The notes: generated from the sequence alone by a model not told the origin. A DNA stretch of 41,197 bases from an uncultured Agathobacter sp. (GCA_910587655.1 CAJUND010000030.1:1-41197); one strand, 5' to 3'; shown: positions 8,126 to 16,623, counted from the stretch's first letter. A program made the numbers and translations.

Positions 8126-9268
8126 TTATTTGAGTATTGTTCCAACTACTCCTGCGAGTAACAGCATAACTGCCGGTACAATATATTTTCGAGGGTGGTG
8201 CCATAAATCACTCTCAGTTTTCCATCCCCTAACCGGGTAAAACCATTCCAAAAGAACGGAAAAAACTGCACTTTGCATAGCAAAGAAAACAGCAGTAACA
8301 ATCATCCGGACAGTAACACCGCCGGCCTGAATCTGATAGCTGCAAAGGAAAATCACATCTGCAGTTATGTTGCAAAAGAAAATAAATAAACAATAAGGCG
8401 CACAAAAGGTTTTTTTCTGGCGGGGCAGAAAACGCACTGCCTGCTCTAAAGCATGGTCGCTGGACAATAAAATGCAAACGGGCGTATTCAAAGAAAGAAT
8501 AGCAAAGCCAACCGGAATCACAAACGGACTTTCCATCTGTCTGAAAAATGCAGGTAAAGCGCAGGCTGCACACCACATGACCAAAATATTCATTAAATAG
8601 TTTTTATGACTTACCAGGTACCGAAAGAAATAAATCCATACCGAATGGCGTTTGTGCCCCCGAATGACCTTTCTGCTTTTTTCTTTCTGAAGATAGAAAG
8701 AATATCCGTCTGCATTTCGTAACAGCAGAAATGCCAGAATGCAGCTGGCTGTAATGACGGGAATAAACCATGGTTTATTCCACCCAAAAAAGACAGCGGC
8801 AAATACTGCGGCAGCCCACAAGGTTCCCACATACCAGCATTTTTTCAGGGAAAAAATGGCGGCAGCCACAAGGACTGCATTCACTGCACAAAGAATACTG
8901 CTTAAAATTTCTGCCCGGTTCCATGTTGATACAGCCAGTAAAACCGCCAGCAGAACTGCCGTTTTTGTCAGAAAGGTATAAGCACCCATTGCAGCAACAT
9001 ATGAAAAAACAAAATCCCGTTTCTGAAAGGGAAGCATGATGATGTTTAGCATATTAGCGGCGTTATCTTCCGAAGAAAGAGTCTGCCACATTACACCTGC
9101 GGTAAAAGTACTTACCGTCAGATACAAAATAAACGGTGTAATCCTTACCCTCAAATCAGCAATATATAATCCCTGGAAGATAACCAGACAGATAAAAATC
9201 GTCCGTGCCAGTCTCTCGTATTTTGCACCAAATAGTTTTTTGGAAAAGGCATTAAATATCATTTTCAT
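8126..9268 (-). CDS. ABC transporter permease-like membrane protein
   Basis: A 380-residue integral membrane protein with about ten hydrophobic segments, directly following an ABC ATPase gene and overlapping its end. The ATG at 9268 is chosen because GGGAGG lies nine bases upstream inside the ATPase gene; the open frame extends 29 codons further up without a good site. The protein has no recognisable enzymatic motif and resembles single-chain ABC-2-type exporter permeases only in topology and context. It is likely the membrane partner of the ATPase in an exporter, possibly for a peptide or antibiotic. The substrate is unknown. Confidence 0.8.
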   Translation of the reverse strand: MKMIFNAFSKKLFGAKYERLARTIFICLVIFQGLYIADLRVRITPFILYLTVSTFTAGVMWQTLSSEDNAANMLNIIMLPFQKRDFVFSYVAAMGAYTFLTKTAVLLAVLLAVSTWNRAEILSSILCAVNAVLVAAAIFSLKKCWYVGTLWAAAVFAAVFFGWNKPWFIPVITASCILAFLLLRNADGYSFYLQKEKSRKVIRGHKRHSVWIYFFRYLVSHKNYLMNILVMWCAACALPAFFRQMESPFVIPVGFAILSLNTPVCILLSSDHALEQAVRFLPRQKKTFCAPYCLFIFFCNITADVIFLCSYQIQAGGVTVRMIVTAVFFAMQSAVFSVLLEWFYPVRGWKTESDLWHHPRKYIVPAVMLLLAGVVGTILK

Positions 9269-9959
9269 AACGCAGAGCCTCCCGTATGCCTGCGGCACTA
9301 ATCTGTCCGCTTTCAAATGTCTGACGGATTTGTCCGTTTTCCAGAACAAATACACGGTCAGAGGTCAGTGTGATGCTTTCCAGAATGTGGGAAGAAAACA
9401 GGACGGTACCATATTCCTTGTAACCGGCAATCTGTCTGTATAGGTATTCTGTACTTTCAAAGTCCAGACCGTTTACCGGCTCATCCAGTAAAAGCAGTTC
9501 CGGTTTTAATGCAAAAGCAGTAATGAGAAAAGCTTTTTTCCGGTTTCCGGTTGAAAGGTCTTTGAATAAAACATCTGTATAATCTTCAAAATGAAATCCT
9601 TGTATCAGTTCTGACACATCTGGCAGTTTTTTCTTATATGCCGAAAAAACATAAGAAAGATATTCCTGGAAAGTAAAATACTGGAAGGAATTGTCCTCGG
9701 CAAACACGGTATAGCGGCAGAGTTTAAAATCGCGCTTCCTGAGTTTCATGGTGCTTCCATGAAGCTGGATACCGTTGGAACGGTAAGTAGGAATCAGCCC
9801 GGACAGCACTTTTAGGAAAGTGGTTTTTCCAGCGCCGTTTAATCCAATCAGGCCCACAACTTCGTGTTCAGCCAGTTCCAGGGAAAATGTCTGGAGTACT
9901 ATTTTTCCGCTGCTATACCATGCACTTAAATTATTTATCGTCAACAGAGGTGTATTCAT
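9252..9959 (-). CDS. ABC transporter ATP-binding protein
   Basis: A 235-residue ATPase subunit. Walker A is GLNGAGKTT (39-47), the signature is the variant LSTGNRKK (135-142) in place of LSGGQ, Walker B is LLLLDEP (155-161), and the switch histidine is H191 in SSHILES. The LSTG-type signature is common in ABC-2-class drug or peptide exporters. Its start overlaps the end of the 60-residue membrane protein by 4 bases, and its end overlaps the permease gene, so the three genes are translated together. Confidence 0.95.
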   Translation of the reverse strand: MNTPLLTINNLSAWYSSGKIVLQTFSLELAEHEVVGLIGLNGAGKTTFLKVLSGLIPTYRSNGIQLHGSTMKLRKRDFKLCRYTVFAEDNSFQYFTFQEYLSYVFSAYKKKLPDVSELIQGFHFEDYTDVLFKDLSTGNRKKAFLITAFALKPELLLLDEPVNGLDFESTEYLYRQIAGYKEYGTVLFSSHILESITLTSDRVFVLENGQIRQTFESGQISAAGIREALRYENDI

Positions 9960-10138
9960 TTTACCTGCCCCCTTTTATCATTCTTTCCCTTTTTCCATAC
10001 GGCATAAGCCGAATACAGGAATGCAGTGCCTAAAATGACATAAAGAACTGCCATTTCAAAACTGCCCGATATGCCGCTTACAATAGCGGCTGCCAGCCAG
10101 ACCAAACCTAAAAATCCACGAAAAAATATATGACGCAT
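9956..10138 (-). CDS. small membrane protein, first gene of the ABC operon
   Basis: A 60-residue protein with two hydrophobic segments (about 5-25 and 28-47) and a charged lysine-rich tail. The ATG follows GGAGG, and its stop overlaps the ATPase start. I do not recognise a family. It could be an accessory subunit of the exporter or a short regulator. The operon lies directly downstream of a GHKL/LytTR two-component system on the same strand, so it may be that system's target. Confidence 0.75.
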   Translation of the reverse strand: MRHIFFRGFLGLVWLAAAIVSGISGSFEMAVLYVILGTAFLYSAYAVWKKGKNDKRGQVK

Positions 10139-10240
10139 CAGCGTTACCTCCTTAAAATATTTTTTTATTTGCTGATATCATAGCTGAAAAAGTGCGGCTG
10201 TGCGGGAATGTCCGTAAACTGCAGGTTTTTGACCGCGAAA

Positions 10241-10271
10241 AAGCTGCAAAGCATGACCTGCCCTGCAGCTT
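10241..10271 (-). terminator. terminator after the GHKL kinase gene
   Basis: Read on the minus strand, AAGCTGCA (10271-10264) pairs with TGCAGCTT (10248-10241) and is followed by a short T-run. It sits 13 bases after the kinase stop codon. Confidence 0.7.
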
Positions 10272-10283
10272 GTAATATATCCT

Positions 10284-11582
10284 TTATTCAGTTGGTGCGT
10301 GCTGAAATGATAAAGTGGCAACAGCCCTGAATGTATTGCCATCATAAGATGTCTGTATCATGCCATCATATTTTTCAGCAGCAGTCTTTGCGCTTTTTAG
10401 TCCCCATCCATGCAATCCGTTATCGGTTTTTGAAGTTTTCAGCGCCCCGTCCTGTTTTACAGGCGGCGTTAAAAAGCTGTTCTCCACCTTTATAATCAGC
10501 ATTTGGTTGATGCGGCGGATGGTAAGCCGGATAAATTTCTGTCCGGAATCCGGTAACTGTTTTGCGGCTTCCAGTGCGTTATCCAGCAGATTCCCCAGTA
10601 TAGCGCACAAATCTGTACTTTTAAGATTAGTATGGCGGGGAAATTCAACCTGTATCTGATAGTTTATTCCATTTTTTTCTGCGGCTGCCGCTTTACTGTT
10701 TATGAGATAGTCTGCGGTTTCATCTCCCGTCCACAGGCGGTCGGTTATTTCTTTTACAGGTGTCTGTAATTCGTCCAGATACTGCACAGCCTCATCTGTC
10801 CTGTTATGTGAAAGCAGCTGGCGCAGCACGCCAATATGATTATGGAAATCATGGATCAGTTTTGCATTAATTGCATAAGTATTGTTTAATGTCGTATAAT
10901 CTCGTTCCAGCAGCTTAGCCTGCTCAGTTTTTAATTCTGCCAGTTCCTTTTCGGTCTCATACTGCCGGTTCATATTGAACACCATAACAGACATCATTAG
11001 GACAACTGCCTGAATCGTCCACATATACAGCGTGTCATCGGCAATCGCAAGAACAGTCTGCACGGATAAGGTTACAATTGCAAGAATGCCCGCAGCGGCA
11101 ATTACGGAAACGAAGCGGAACGCTTCTTTGCCGGATATATTCGGATGTTTCAAAAGATACCATACCAAGGCAGTCAGTAACAGATGGATACACCAGACTG
11201 CAATTTGTCCGTTTCCCGTTTCATAATCAAGAAAGGCTGGAGAACAGAATAACACGCCGAGCCACGCCGCAAAAAGGAATTGCCAGAATGAAACAGCAAT
11301 TTCATAAAAGATTCCGATAAACAGACTCATTCGAGTATCTGCTTTTTGAAAATAACCGGCGCAGACAAAAATCAAAATGATTTCTAATGCCATACGGTAA
11401 TAATCCGGGAGTTCCGTCACGGAAAGTATAACAGAAACAGCAGCTGAACCAGCCAGAACCGCTGCTATACTTTTCCATTCAGGCTTTCTGGCGGAAAGCA
11501 GTCTGAAAATCAGGAACAGACAGACAACAGACCGTACACCGCTTGCTGTAAAATCTGAGAATAAAATAAGCCCGTCCATCAT
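10284..11582 (-). CDS. GHKL sensor histidine kinase (AgrC/LytS-like)
   Basis: A 432-residue kinase. Six or so membrane helices fill residues 5-205, a coiled-coil linker covers about 208-235, and the phosphoacceptor motif is LIHDFHNHIG with H244. The GHKL ATPase domain follows, with GNLLDNALEA (N box) and GLHGWGLKSA (G box). Both catalytic parts are present. The ATGA overlap with the upstream response-regulator gene shows coupled translation. Kinases of this class often sense peptides or membrane stress. The ABC exporter operon downstream on the same strand suggests a sense-and-export unit, which is inference. Confidence 0.93.
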   Translation of the reverse strand: MMDGLILFSDFTASGVRSVVCLFLIFRLLSARKPEWKSIAAVLAGSAAVSVILSVTELPDYYRMALEIILIFVCAGYFQKADTRMSLFIGIFYEIAVSFWQFLFAAWLGVLFCSPAFLDYETGNGQIAVWCIHLLLTALVWYLLKHPNISGKEAFRFVSVIAAAGILAIVTLSVQTVLAIADDTLYMWTIQAVVLMMSVMVFNMNRQYETEKELAELKTEQAKLLERDYTTLNNTYAINAKLIHDFHNHIGVLRQLLSHNRTDEAVQYLDELQTPVKEITDRLWTGDETADYLINSKAAAAEKNGINYQIQVEFPRHTNLKSTDLCAILGNLLDNALEAAKQLPDSGQKFIRLTIRRINQMLIIKVENSFLTPPVKQDGALKTSKTDNGLHGWGLKSAKTAAEKYDGMIQTSYDGNTFRAVATLSFQHAPTE

Positions 11583-12298
11583 ATATGTGTCCCCCAGTAA
11601 TTATTAATCTGCGCCTTAACCTCCTGTAAATGCGTGCGGCTTACAGGAAGTGACACACCGTTTTTCAGAACGGCCATACCATCTTTTATCTGCATAATAT
11701 GTATCATGTTCACGATGCAGCCCCGGTCAATATAGATAAATTCTTCTGCATTTAATTCTGCATAAACCTGCTGTAAACTTTTCCGCACTTTAGATATTTC
11801 GCCGGCAGTAAAAATACATGCATTTTTTCCGTCCCTTTCAATGTAATAAATCTCTTTATAAGGGATTTTTTCAAGGCGGCTGTTCGTATGAATGGTATAG
11901 GTTTTTCCATCTTCCAGCTCAATCAGTTTAACTGCATCCTGTATGGCAGAAGACAGCCGTTTATCTATATCATTTTTGGGCACATATCGAAAAATGGACA
12001 GTTCAAAGGCGTCTATTGCATATTCAATATGTGAAGTAATAAAAATAATTTTTACATTCGGCAGACAGGGCTTTATTTTTTCTGCAATCTCCATACCGGT
12101 AGTTTCCGGCATTTCTATATCCAGTAAAATCAGGTCAAAGAAAAACCCGTCTTCAGTAATATCATAAAGCAGATTATCACTGGAAGTATAGGCTGTTATT
12201 TCACCTGCACTTTTGCATTGTTTCAGGCAGGTTTCCGTAATTTTTTTATGTGCGGCAACTGCATTGCTGTCATCATCACAAACTGCTATTCGTAACAT
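11579..12298 (-). CDS. LytTR-family response regulator
   Basis: A 239-residue regulator. The receiver domain has acidic residues at CDDD (7-10), the phosphoacceptor D60 in LLDIEMP and the switch residue T in FITSH. From about 135 a LytTR DNA-binding domain shows IYYIERDGK, FIYIDRGCIVNM and GVSLPVSRTHL. It forms the first gene of an operon with the GHKL kinase. A good promoter lies just upstream (12323-12351). Confidence 0.95.
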   Translation of the reverse strand: MLRIAVCDDDSNAVAAHKKITETCLKQCKSAGEITAYTSSDNLLYDITEDGFFFDLILLDIEMPETTGMEIAEKIKPCLPNVKIIFITSHIEYAIDAFELSIFRYVPKNDIDKRLSSAIQDAVKLIELEDGKTYTIHTNSRLEKIPYKEIYYIERDGKNACIFTAGEISKVRKSLQQVYAELNAEEFIYIDRGCIVNMIHIMQIKDGMAVLKNGVSLPVSRTHLQEVKAQINNYWGTHI

Positions 12299-12322
12299 TT
12301 AATCACCTCGCTTGCAAGTGCC

Positions 12323-12351
12323 ATTATACTACTCTTTCATGGGGTTCTCAA
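12323..12351 (-). promoter_or_regulatory. promoter of the LytTR/GHKL operon
   Basis: On the minus strand, TTGAGA (12351-12346) and TATAAT (12328-12323) are separated by 17 bases. It is divergent from the metallo-hydrolase promoter at 12434. Confidence 0.8.
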
Positions 12352-12408
12352 TCTATGGGCTTTCTTATTTTCAAAACCTGACATAGAATTTTAAAAAGAA
12401 AACACTTG

Positions 12409-12462
12409 AATTGTGATAACAATGGCATTACAATTGAGTTACATAGATACAATTAATATAGT
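12409..12462 (+). promoter_or_regulatory. promoter and dyads upstream of the metallo-hydrolase gene
   Basis: TTGAGT at 12434-12439 and TATAGT at 12457-12462 are 17 bases apart. AATTGT (12409-12414) and ACAATT (12430-12435) form a dyad touching the -35 box, and a lac-like TTGTGATAACAA palindrome lies inside it. A repressor or activator site is possible. Confidence 0.6.
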
Positions 12463-12487
12463 AAACGCTTGACAGAAGAGGTATGGT

Positions 12488-13210
12488 TTGGACGCAAAAG
12501 AATATAAATATTCAAAAATAAATGATTATATATGGCAGATTGCGGAAGATGAAGGGGTATATTGTACACTTGTAAAAGGAAATGAACTTGCCGTTCTGAT
12601 AGACACAGGATATGGAAAGCGTGATTTGAGAACTTTTGTTGAAAATAATATATCCACTCCATATATGGTGATAAACAGTCACGGGCATCCGGACCATATT
12701 GGAGGAAACCATTGGTTTGATACTGTTTATGCCCTGCGGGAAGAGTGGGATGTCATAGAGTATTTTGAGGATAAGAAATCAAGGACATATGATTTGAAGG
12801 AAATAAAAACTGGCCAGGAAATATCTCTGGGAAATATACATATGACAATTGTTTCCTTGGCAGGGCATACAAAGGGGTCTGCTGGTTTTTTGGTTTCAGA
12901 AGAAAAGCTCTTGATTGCGGGTGACGCTTTCAATGAAGGATTATGGTTATTCAATTATGGCTCGTTGTCCATGAAGGATTTGTATGAAAACATAAAAAAT
13001 ACTATGAAACTGGATTTTCGCGAATATCTATGCGGACACAGCAATGAAAAATACAGTAAGAAAAAGCTGTTCTCACATTTAAGAAATATAGAAAACTTAA
13101 AAGTAGATGACAGTACCAGGCAAACTACAATTGGTTTTTTAACTTATTGCAGCAAATATATAGACGCCAATGGAAAATCCGAGATTGTCTTTACGGCGGA
13201 CAAGGTTTAA
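12488..13210 (+). CDS. MBL-fold metallo-hydrolase
   Basis: A soluble hydrolase of 240 residues with the metallo-beta-lactamase metal motifs: SHGHPDHIGG near residue 60, GHTKGS near 123, GDAFN near 142 and a late CGHS near 180. These bind a two-metal centre in glyoxalase-II-like and related enzymes; the substrate is unknown. No ATG fits this frame. TTG 12488 has AGAAGAGG five bases upstream, and an out-of-frame ATG at 12483 gives only a short peptide. A rho-independent terminator follows. Confidence 0.88.
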   Translation: MDAKEYKYSKINDYIWQIAEDEGVYCTLVKGNELAVLIDTGYGKRDLRTFVENNISTPYMVINSHGHPDHIGGNHWFDTVYALREEWDVIEYFEDKKSRTYDLKEIKTGQEISLGNIHMTIVSLAGHTKGSAGFLVSEEKLLIAGDAFNEGLWLFNYGSLSMKDLYENIKNTMKLDFREYLCGHSNEKYSKKKLFSHLRNIENLKVDDSTRQTTIGFLTYCSKYIDANGKSEIVFTADKV

Positions 13211-13253
13211 TTGACAAAAAATGACAATGCAGGTTTTTCTGTTATGAAACTTT

Positions 13254-13292
13254 CTTTCCCTTACGGGCAGTCAGGGAAAGGGAAATTTTTTT
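13254..13292 (+). terminator. rho-independent terminator after the MBL gene
   Basis: CTTTCCCT (13254-13261) and AGGGAAAG (13273-13280) form a perfect 8-bp stem with an 11-base loop, followed by a run of seven T (13286-13292). Confidence 0.85.
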
Positions 13293-13307
13293 GCGAGGTA
13301 AACAGCA

Positions 13308-13556
13308 ATGTTTAGTATAGAAGAAATCGAGGAAATTTCCAGTAAAGAGACTTTTCTAACCTTTTTAGATAAACTGATTTCCGATTTCCATAAAAATCCC
13401 AGCGAGTGGGAAAACCGGTCAGTTGATTTGTATCTTGAAGCAATGAAGTCATGGATTGAGGATTTTTCTTCATCTGAATTTAACGATATTGACTGGAACC
13501 ATATTGATTATTCGACTATGTCTAAAATTTTATATATGGGGAAGATATATGAATAA
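13308..13556 (+). CDS. small DUF7660-like protein
   Basis: An 82-residue acidic protein starting at an ATG behind GAGGT. The pattern FLDKLISDF...NPSEWENRSVDLYLEAMKSWI...IDW...KILYMGKIYE matches what I recall of DUF7660-type proteins (short helix, 'WEN...YLEAM..W', closing 'A.IYE'). Function is unknown. Such proteins are often found beside SUKH/DUF4240-type immunity genes, and a group of these follows at 15.5-17.6 kb. It is convergent with the HAD gene, with 3 bases between them. Confidence 0.65.
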   Translation: MFSIEEIEEISSKETFLTFLDKLISDFHKNPSEWENRSVDLYLEAMKSWIEDFSSSEFNDIDWNHIDYSTMSKILYMGKIYE

Positions 13557-13559
13557 TAA

Positions 13560-14336
13560 TTAAAGTATAGCGGCGGACAGATATTCCGCTATACCATTTT
13601 CATCATTACTGCCAATGACCAAATCAGCTATGTTTCTGACTTCGTTTATGGCATTCCCCATTGCAATGCCTTTTCCGCATAACTTGAGCATACCGATATC
13701 TGCATAATCATCACCAAAAGCCATAATTTCTTCTGTCTTTATTCCGCATACAGAAGCAGCCTCCAGAATGGCATTTTCTTTTGTGGCGGATTTTTTGGTA
13801 AATTTATACCAGTATCCGTCCGAAAAACGGATACAGTCGCAATTGTCCAGCAGATTCTGCAGCTTTTGGGCTTTACTGTCTTCAAAAATCTCTACACATA
13901 TTTTCAGGGAATTTTCATTAAAATTTTGAAAATCGGTATAAATACTGTCTCCCCAGCTCTGGTCAAGCTTTCTGGGGTCTGTTTTATAATTCCAGTAATG
14001 GGAATCGGTGGTATCGACTGTTATTTCGCAGTCAGGACCGCATATCTTTCTGGCAGCTGCAATTATGTCCCTAGTTTCGTTCCCGGAAAATTCAGCTTTG
14101 TATATATAACTGCCATGATATTTTACCAGGGCGCCGCCGCTTGCAATTAATATATCCGGTTGTAATTCCCGGATAAAGGATAAGGCATTCTGTTCCCCGC
14201 GGGATGTGGATACGCCGGTTAATATACCGTTTTTTCTGCATTTTTTAAGTGTCTGCAGTGTATTTTCTGAAATTGTTTTGTCGCTGCGAAGCAGTGTTCC
14301 ATCCAAATCAAATAAAAGCAGTTTATATTGATTCAT
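13560..14336 (-). CDS. Cof-type HAD-IIB phosphatase
   Basis: A 258-residue phosphatase. Motif I is FDLDGTLL (nucleophile D10, acid D12), motif II is STS near residue 44, motif III is a lysine around 186-190, and motif IV is FGDDYADIGML near residue 217. The cap between motifs II and III is of the IIB type. Relatives act on sugar phosphates, pyridoxal phosphate or nucleotide phosphates. It is monocistronic as far as can be seen. Confidence 0.93.
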   Translation of the reverse strand: MNQYKLLLFDLDGTLLRSDKTISENTLQTLKKCRKNGILTGVSTSRGEQNALSFIRELQPDILIASGGALVKYHGSYIYKAEFSGNETRDIIAAARKICGPDCEITVDTTDSHYWNYKTDPRKLDQSWGDSIYTDFQNFNENSLKICVEIFEDSKAQKLQNLLDNCDCIRFSDGYWYKFTKKSATKENAILEAASVCGIKTEEIMAFGDDYADIGMLKLCGKGIAMGNAINEVRNIADLVIGSNDENGIAEYLSAAIL

Positions 14337-14404
14337 TTATTCTGGTCCTCTCTGTTATTTTGTTTACAGTATACGGAAATTTCTGAAAGATGGCAAGTAT
14401 GGAG

Positions 14405-14550
14405 ATTACTATTCATGGGTCAGGAATGCGCACTAACTGCGCATTCCGTGAGAACATGATTCGGGAGTGAGGGGCGATTTTTGCGAAGCAAAACTCTGAT
14501 ATCGCCCCGAATCGTTACTATGAGCAGCCTTCCGGGTCGTGAATAGTAAT
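14405..14550. repeat. 146-bp structured element with terminal inverted repeats
   Basis: The ends are perfect 11-base inverted repeats, ATTACTATTCA (14405-14415) and TGAATAGTAAT (14540-14550). Inside are a 10-bp hairpin GGAATGCGCA/TGCGCATTCC (14423-14447, loop CTAAC) and a larger hairpin GGGGCGAT/ATCGCCCC (14471-14508) containing TTTTGC-GAA-GCAAAA (14479-14493). The latter is extended outside by GATTCGGG (14458) and CCCCGAATC (14505). An internal TTACTAT (14515-14521) can also pair with the right end. There is no open frame. It resembles a MITE-like or REP-like dispersed repeat, or a structured RNA. Confidence 0.8.
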
Positions 14551-14590
14551 ATATGGAGAAAGCAGGGCGGGTACACGAATTTCCTTCAGG

Positions 14591-14619
14591 TTGACAAAAG
14601 AAAAAGCAGCTGCTATAAT
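14591..14619 (+). promoter_or_regulatory. consensus promoter for the ferredoxin gene
   Basis: Perfect TTGACA (14591-14596) and TATAAT (14614-14619) boxes are 17 bases apart, with a TG extended -10. The spacer contains the palindrome AGCAGCTGCT (14604-14613), a possible operator. Confidence 0.88.
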
Positions 14620-14657
14620 TAAACCATGAGTTCAATTAATGGGAAATGAGGAAAAGA

Positions 14658-14768
14658 ATGAAAAATAATAAGATGAAAGAAAGGAAAAAGGTTGCAGGTG
14701 ATTTTTCAATCTTTATTTGTGTTGCAAGCGCGTCACAAACGACAGAGCCTGCGGCATGGTACAAATGA
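14658..14768 (+). CDS. 36-codon upstream ORF coupled to the ferredoxin gene
   Basis: It starts at an ATG behind GAGGAAAAG, 39 bases after the consensus promoter, and its TGA (14766-14768) overlaps the ferredoxin ATG at 14765. The start is lysine-rich, followed by a hydrophobic middle (FSIFICVAS) and the end EPAAWYK. It could be a leader peptide that couples translation, or a chance ORF. No family is recognised. Confidence 0.45.
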   Translation: MKNNKMKERKKVAGDFSIFICVASASQTTEPAAWYK

Positions 14769-15547
14769 TGATAGGAATATATTTAAGCGGAACCGGAAAC
14801 ACAAAGCACTGCATGGAAAAACTGATACATCTGCTGGATGAAACAGCGTCTGCAGTCCCGATGGAACGGAAAGAAGCTGCGGAATTGCTGTCACAGCATG
14901 ATTTTATTATTCTGGGATATCCTGTCCAGTTTTCCAATATTCCTGTCATGGTAAGGGATTTCATTACAGACCATAAGGAAATCTGGCAGGGTAAAAAAGT
15001 TTTCTGCATGGCAACAATGGCTTTGTTCAGCGGGGATGGTGCAGGCTGCAGTGCAAGGCTGTTGAAAAAGTACGGTGCAGAAATTGTCGGCGGGTTACAT
15101 GTTAAAATGCCGGATTCCATTAGTGATGCGAAGCCGCTGAAAAAGTCAGATGAAAAAAACCGGGAAATCATTCAAATGGCAGACAGAAAAATTGAAAAGT
15201 GTGCAGAAAACATGAAAAAGGGAAAATTTCCAAAAGACGGTCTGTATTTTTATAACCGGATTGCTGGTCTTTTCGTTCAGCGTCTGTGGTTTAGGGGAAA
15301 GACTTTAGATTACTCAAATCGGCTGAAAATTAATGATAACTGTACAGGCTGCGGACAGTGCGCCCGGATATGTCCAATGGAAAACCTCGAAGTTAAAAAT
15401 AATAAGGCGGTGGCAGGAAACCGCTGTACCATGTGTTACCGCTGCATTAGCTTATGTCCGGTGCAGGCGGTTACCCTGCTGGGAAATTCCGTTATCACAC
15501 AGTACCGCTATGAAAAATGCGTTAGTGTGAAAAACAGCAAAAATTAG
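14765..15547 (+). CDS. EFR1-type flavodoxin/2x[4Fe-4S] ferredoxin
   Basis: A 260-residue fusion. The N-terminal flavodoxin-like domain has the phosphate loop SGTGNTKHC (8-16) and a flavin-binding region around ILGYPVQFSN. The C-terminal ferredoxin has two cluster motifs, CTGCGQCARICP and CTMCYRCISLCP, for two [4Fe-4S] clusters. EFR1-type proteins are taken to be electron carriers in anaerobes, with an unknown partner. The start at ATG 14765 (or 14768) is chosen because the preceding short ORF ends there. Upstream in-frame starts at 14756 and TTG 14717 have weaker sites. It converges with the DUF4240 gene, with a 4-base overlap. Confidence 0.92.
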   Translation: MMIGIYLSGTGNTKHCMEKLIHLLDETASAVPMERKEAAELLSQHDFIILGYPVQFSNIPVMVRDFITDHKEIWQGKKVFCMATMALFSGDGAGCSARLLKKYGAEIVGGLHVKMPDSISDAKPLKKSDEKNREIIQMADRKIEKCAENMKKGKFPKDGLYFYNRIAGLFVQRLWFRGKTLDYSNRLKINDNCTGCGQCARICPMENLEVKNNKAVAGNRCTMCYRCISLCPVQAVTLLGNSVITQYRYEKCVSVKNSKN

Positions 15548-16122
15548 CGCATAAGAAAATGATGCTGTGCAGTAACATCATTGATAAACGATTCCCATCC
15601 CTCAGTATTGCTCATTGTTTCGTAGCAAAGTTTTGTATCGTGTGGGTAGTCTTCGGTTTCTGCGTTATGCAGCCTTGCCCACGCCGTTTGCGGGACATAC
15701 AGAATTGCTTCAAACTCAAGATCGCGTTTCATTTTTCTTCTGCCTTTTATAATATCGTCGTAAAAACGTTTAGAATTGATGAGCGCCGCACAGCGGATGT
15801 ACAAAAATTCATCTCCTGAGAAATTCTCATCTTTATAAATATCCGATGCAATTTTTTTCGTATCCAGCGAATATAAAAGTTCCGTCATCCTGTCATCAAA
15901 AGCAAAAATAAGTTCATCTCCCCATTTTGATAGAAATTCAACAAGCGGTTTTATAACGGCGTCATCATCGTCTGCATTTGTCCAGTCGAGATAGGAATCT
16001 GTAATATGAAAGAAATCATCTGCTGACATTTCTTTATTGTCAATAATTGCCTGGACAAAAGTTGGCGGTTTTTCTAATCCTGCTGTATAATATTTCCGTT
16101 CTTTTCTCTGGTTTACTGGCAT
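15544..16122 (-). CDS. DUF4240-type protein
   Basis: A 192-residue soluble protein. Residues about 36-130 fit a DUF4240 pattern: FFHITDSYLDW, then a helix with LVEFLSKWGDELIFAFDDRM, and FSGDEFLYIRCAALINSKRFYDDII. The tail is rich in aromatic residues. Molecular function is not established; members occur in polymorphic-toxin immunity loci. It is the last gene of a minus-strand run that starts near 18157. Confidence 0.75.
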   Translation of the reverse strand: MPVNQRKERKYYTAGLEKPPTFVQAIIDNKEMSADDFFHITDSYLDWTNADDDDAVIKPLVEFLSKWGDELIFAFDDRMTELLYSLDTKKIASDIYKDENFSGDEFLYIRCAALINSKRFYDDIIKGRRKMKRDLEFEAILYVPQTAWARLHNAETEDYPHDTKLCYETMSNTEGWESFINDVTAQHHFLMR

Positions 16123-16134
16123 ATTCTGCTCCTT

Positions 16135-16623
16135 TTATATATTTTCTGCCTTGGCGCGGATTGCGAAAAATTCCTGGAAAGTTTCAGGCTCATCTTTAAT
16201 TGTTTTCTGAATCAGAAGAAGTCTGCGTTTTCCGGTTCTTCTGTCAAGTATGGCAAATATTCTTACAATCAAATTGTCGCTGGCTAAACTTTCCTCAATG
16301 CTTTGATTATCAAATTCCTCAAATGCCCTGTAAAAACAACGCTGGTCAAAAACTCCCAGTTTCAGGGCGGTATCGTCCATGTATGCATTTTCTGTGGTCA
16401 TACGTTTTTCCCATTTTTCGTCCCTGGGAAACAATTCCGCTTTCATCCAGTTGTTCCAGTAGCAGCCTTTAATTATTTCTTTTCCGTCATATCTTATTGC
16501 TGCCCGTCCTTCATGGTCGGGGCTTTTGCTGTATGATGTTGCATAGTACTGAATATGTCCCCGCAGACTTTGTGCTAAATATTCAGTTTCAAGTTTTTTC
16601 TTGATTCCGCTCCATGTCGCCAT
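16135..16623 (-). CDS. SF0329-family protein
   Basis: A 162-residue soluble protein. An opening ATWSGIKKKLETEYL, then GHIQYYATSYSKSPDHEGRAAIRYDGKEI, and a late SIEESLASDNLIVRIFAILDRRTGKRRL are the family's hallmarks as I know them. Function is unknown. Its ATG lies inside the end of the upstream gene, so the two are coupled. The context is an immunity-like gene row. Confidence 0.8.
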   Translation of the reverse strand: MATWSGIKKKLETEYLAQSLRGHIQYYATSYSKSPDHEGRAAIRYDGKEIIKGCYWNNWMKAELFPRDEKWEKRMTTENAYMDDTALKLGVFDQRCFYRAFEEFDNQSIEESLASDNLIVRIFAILDRRTGKRRLLLIQKTIKDEPETFQEFFAIRAKAENI

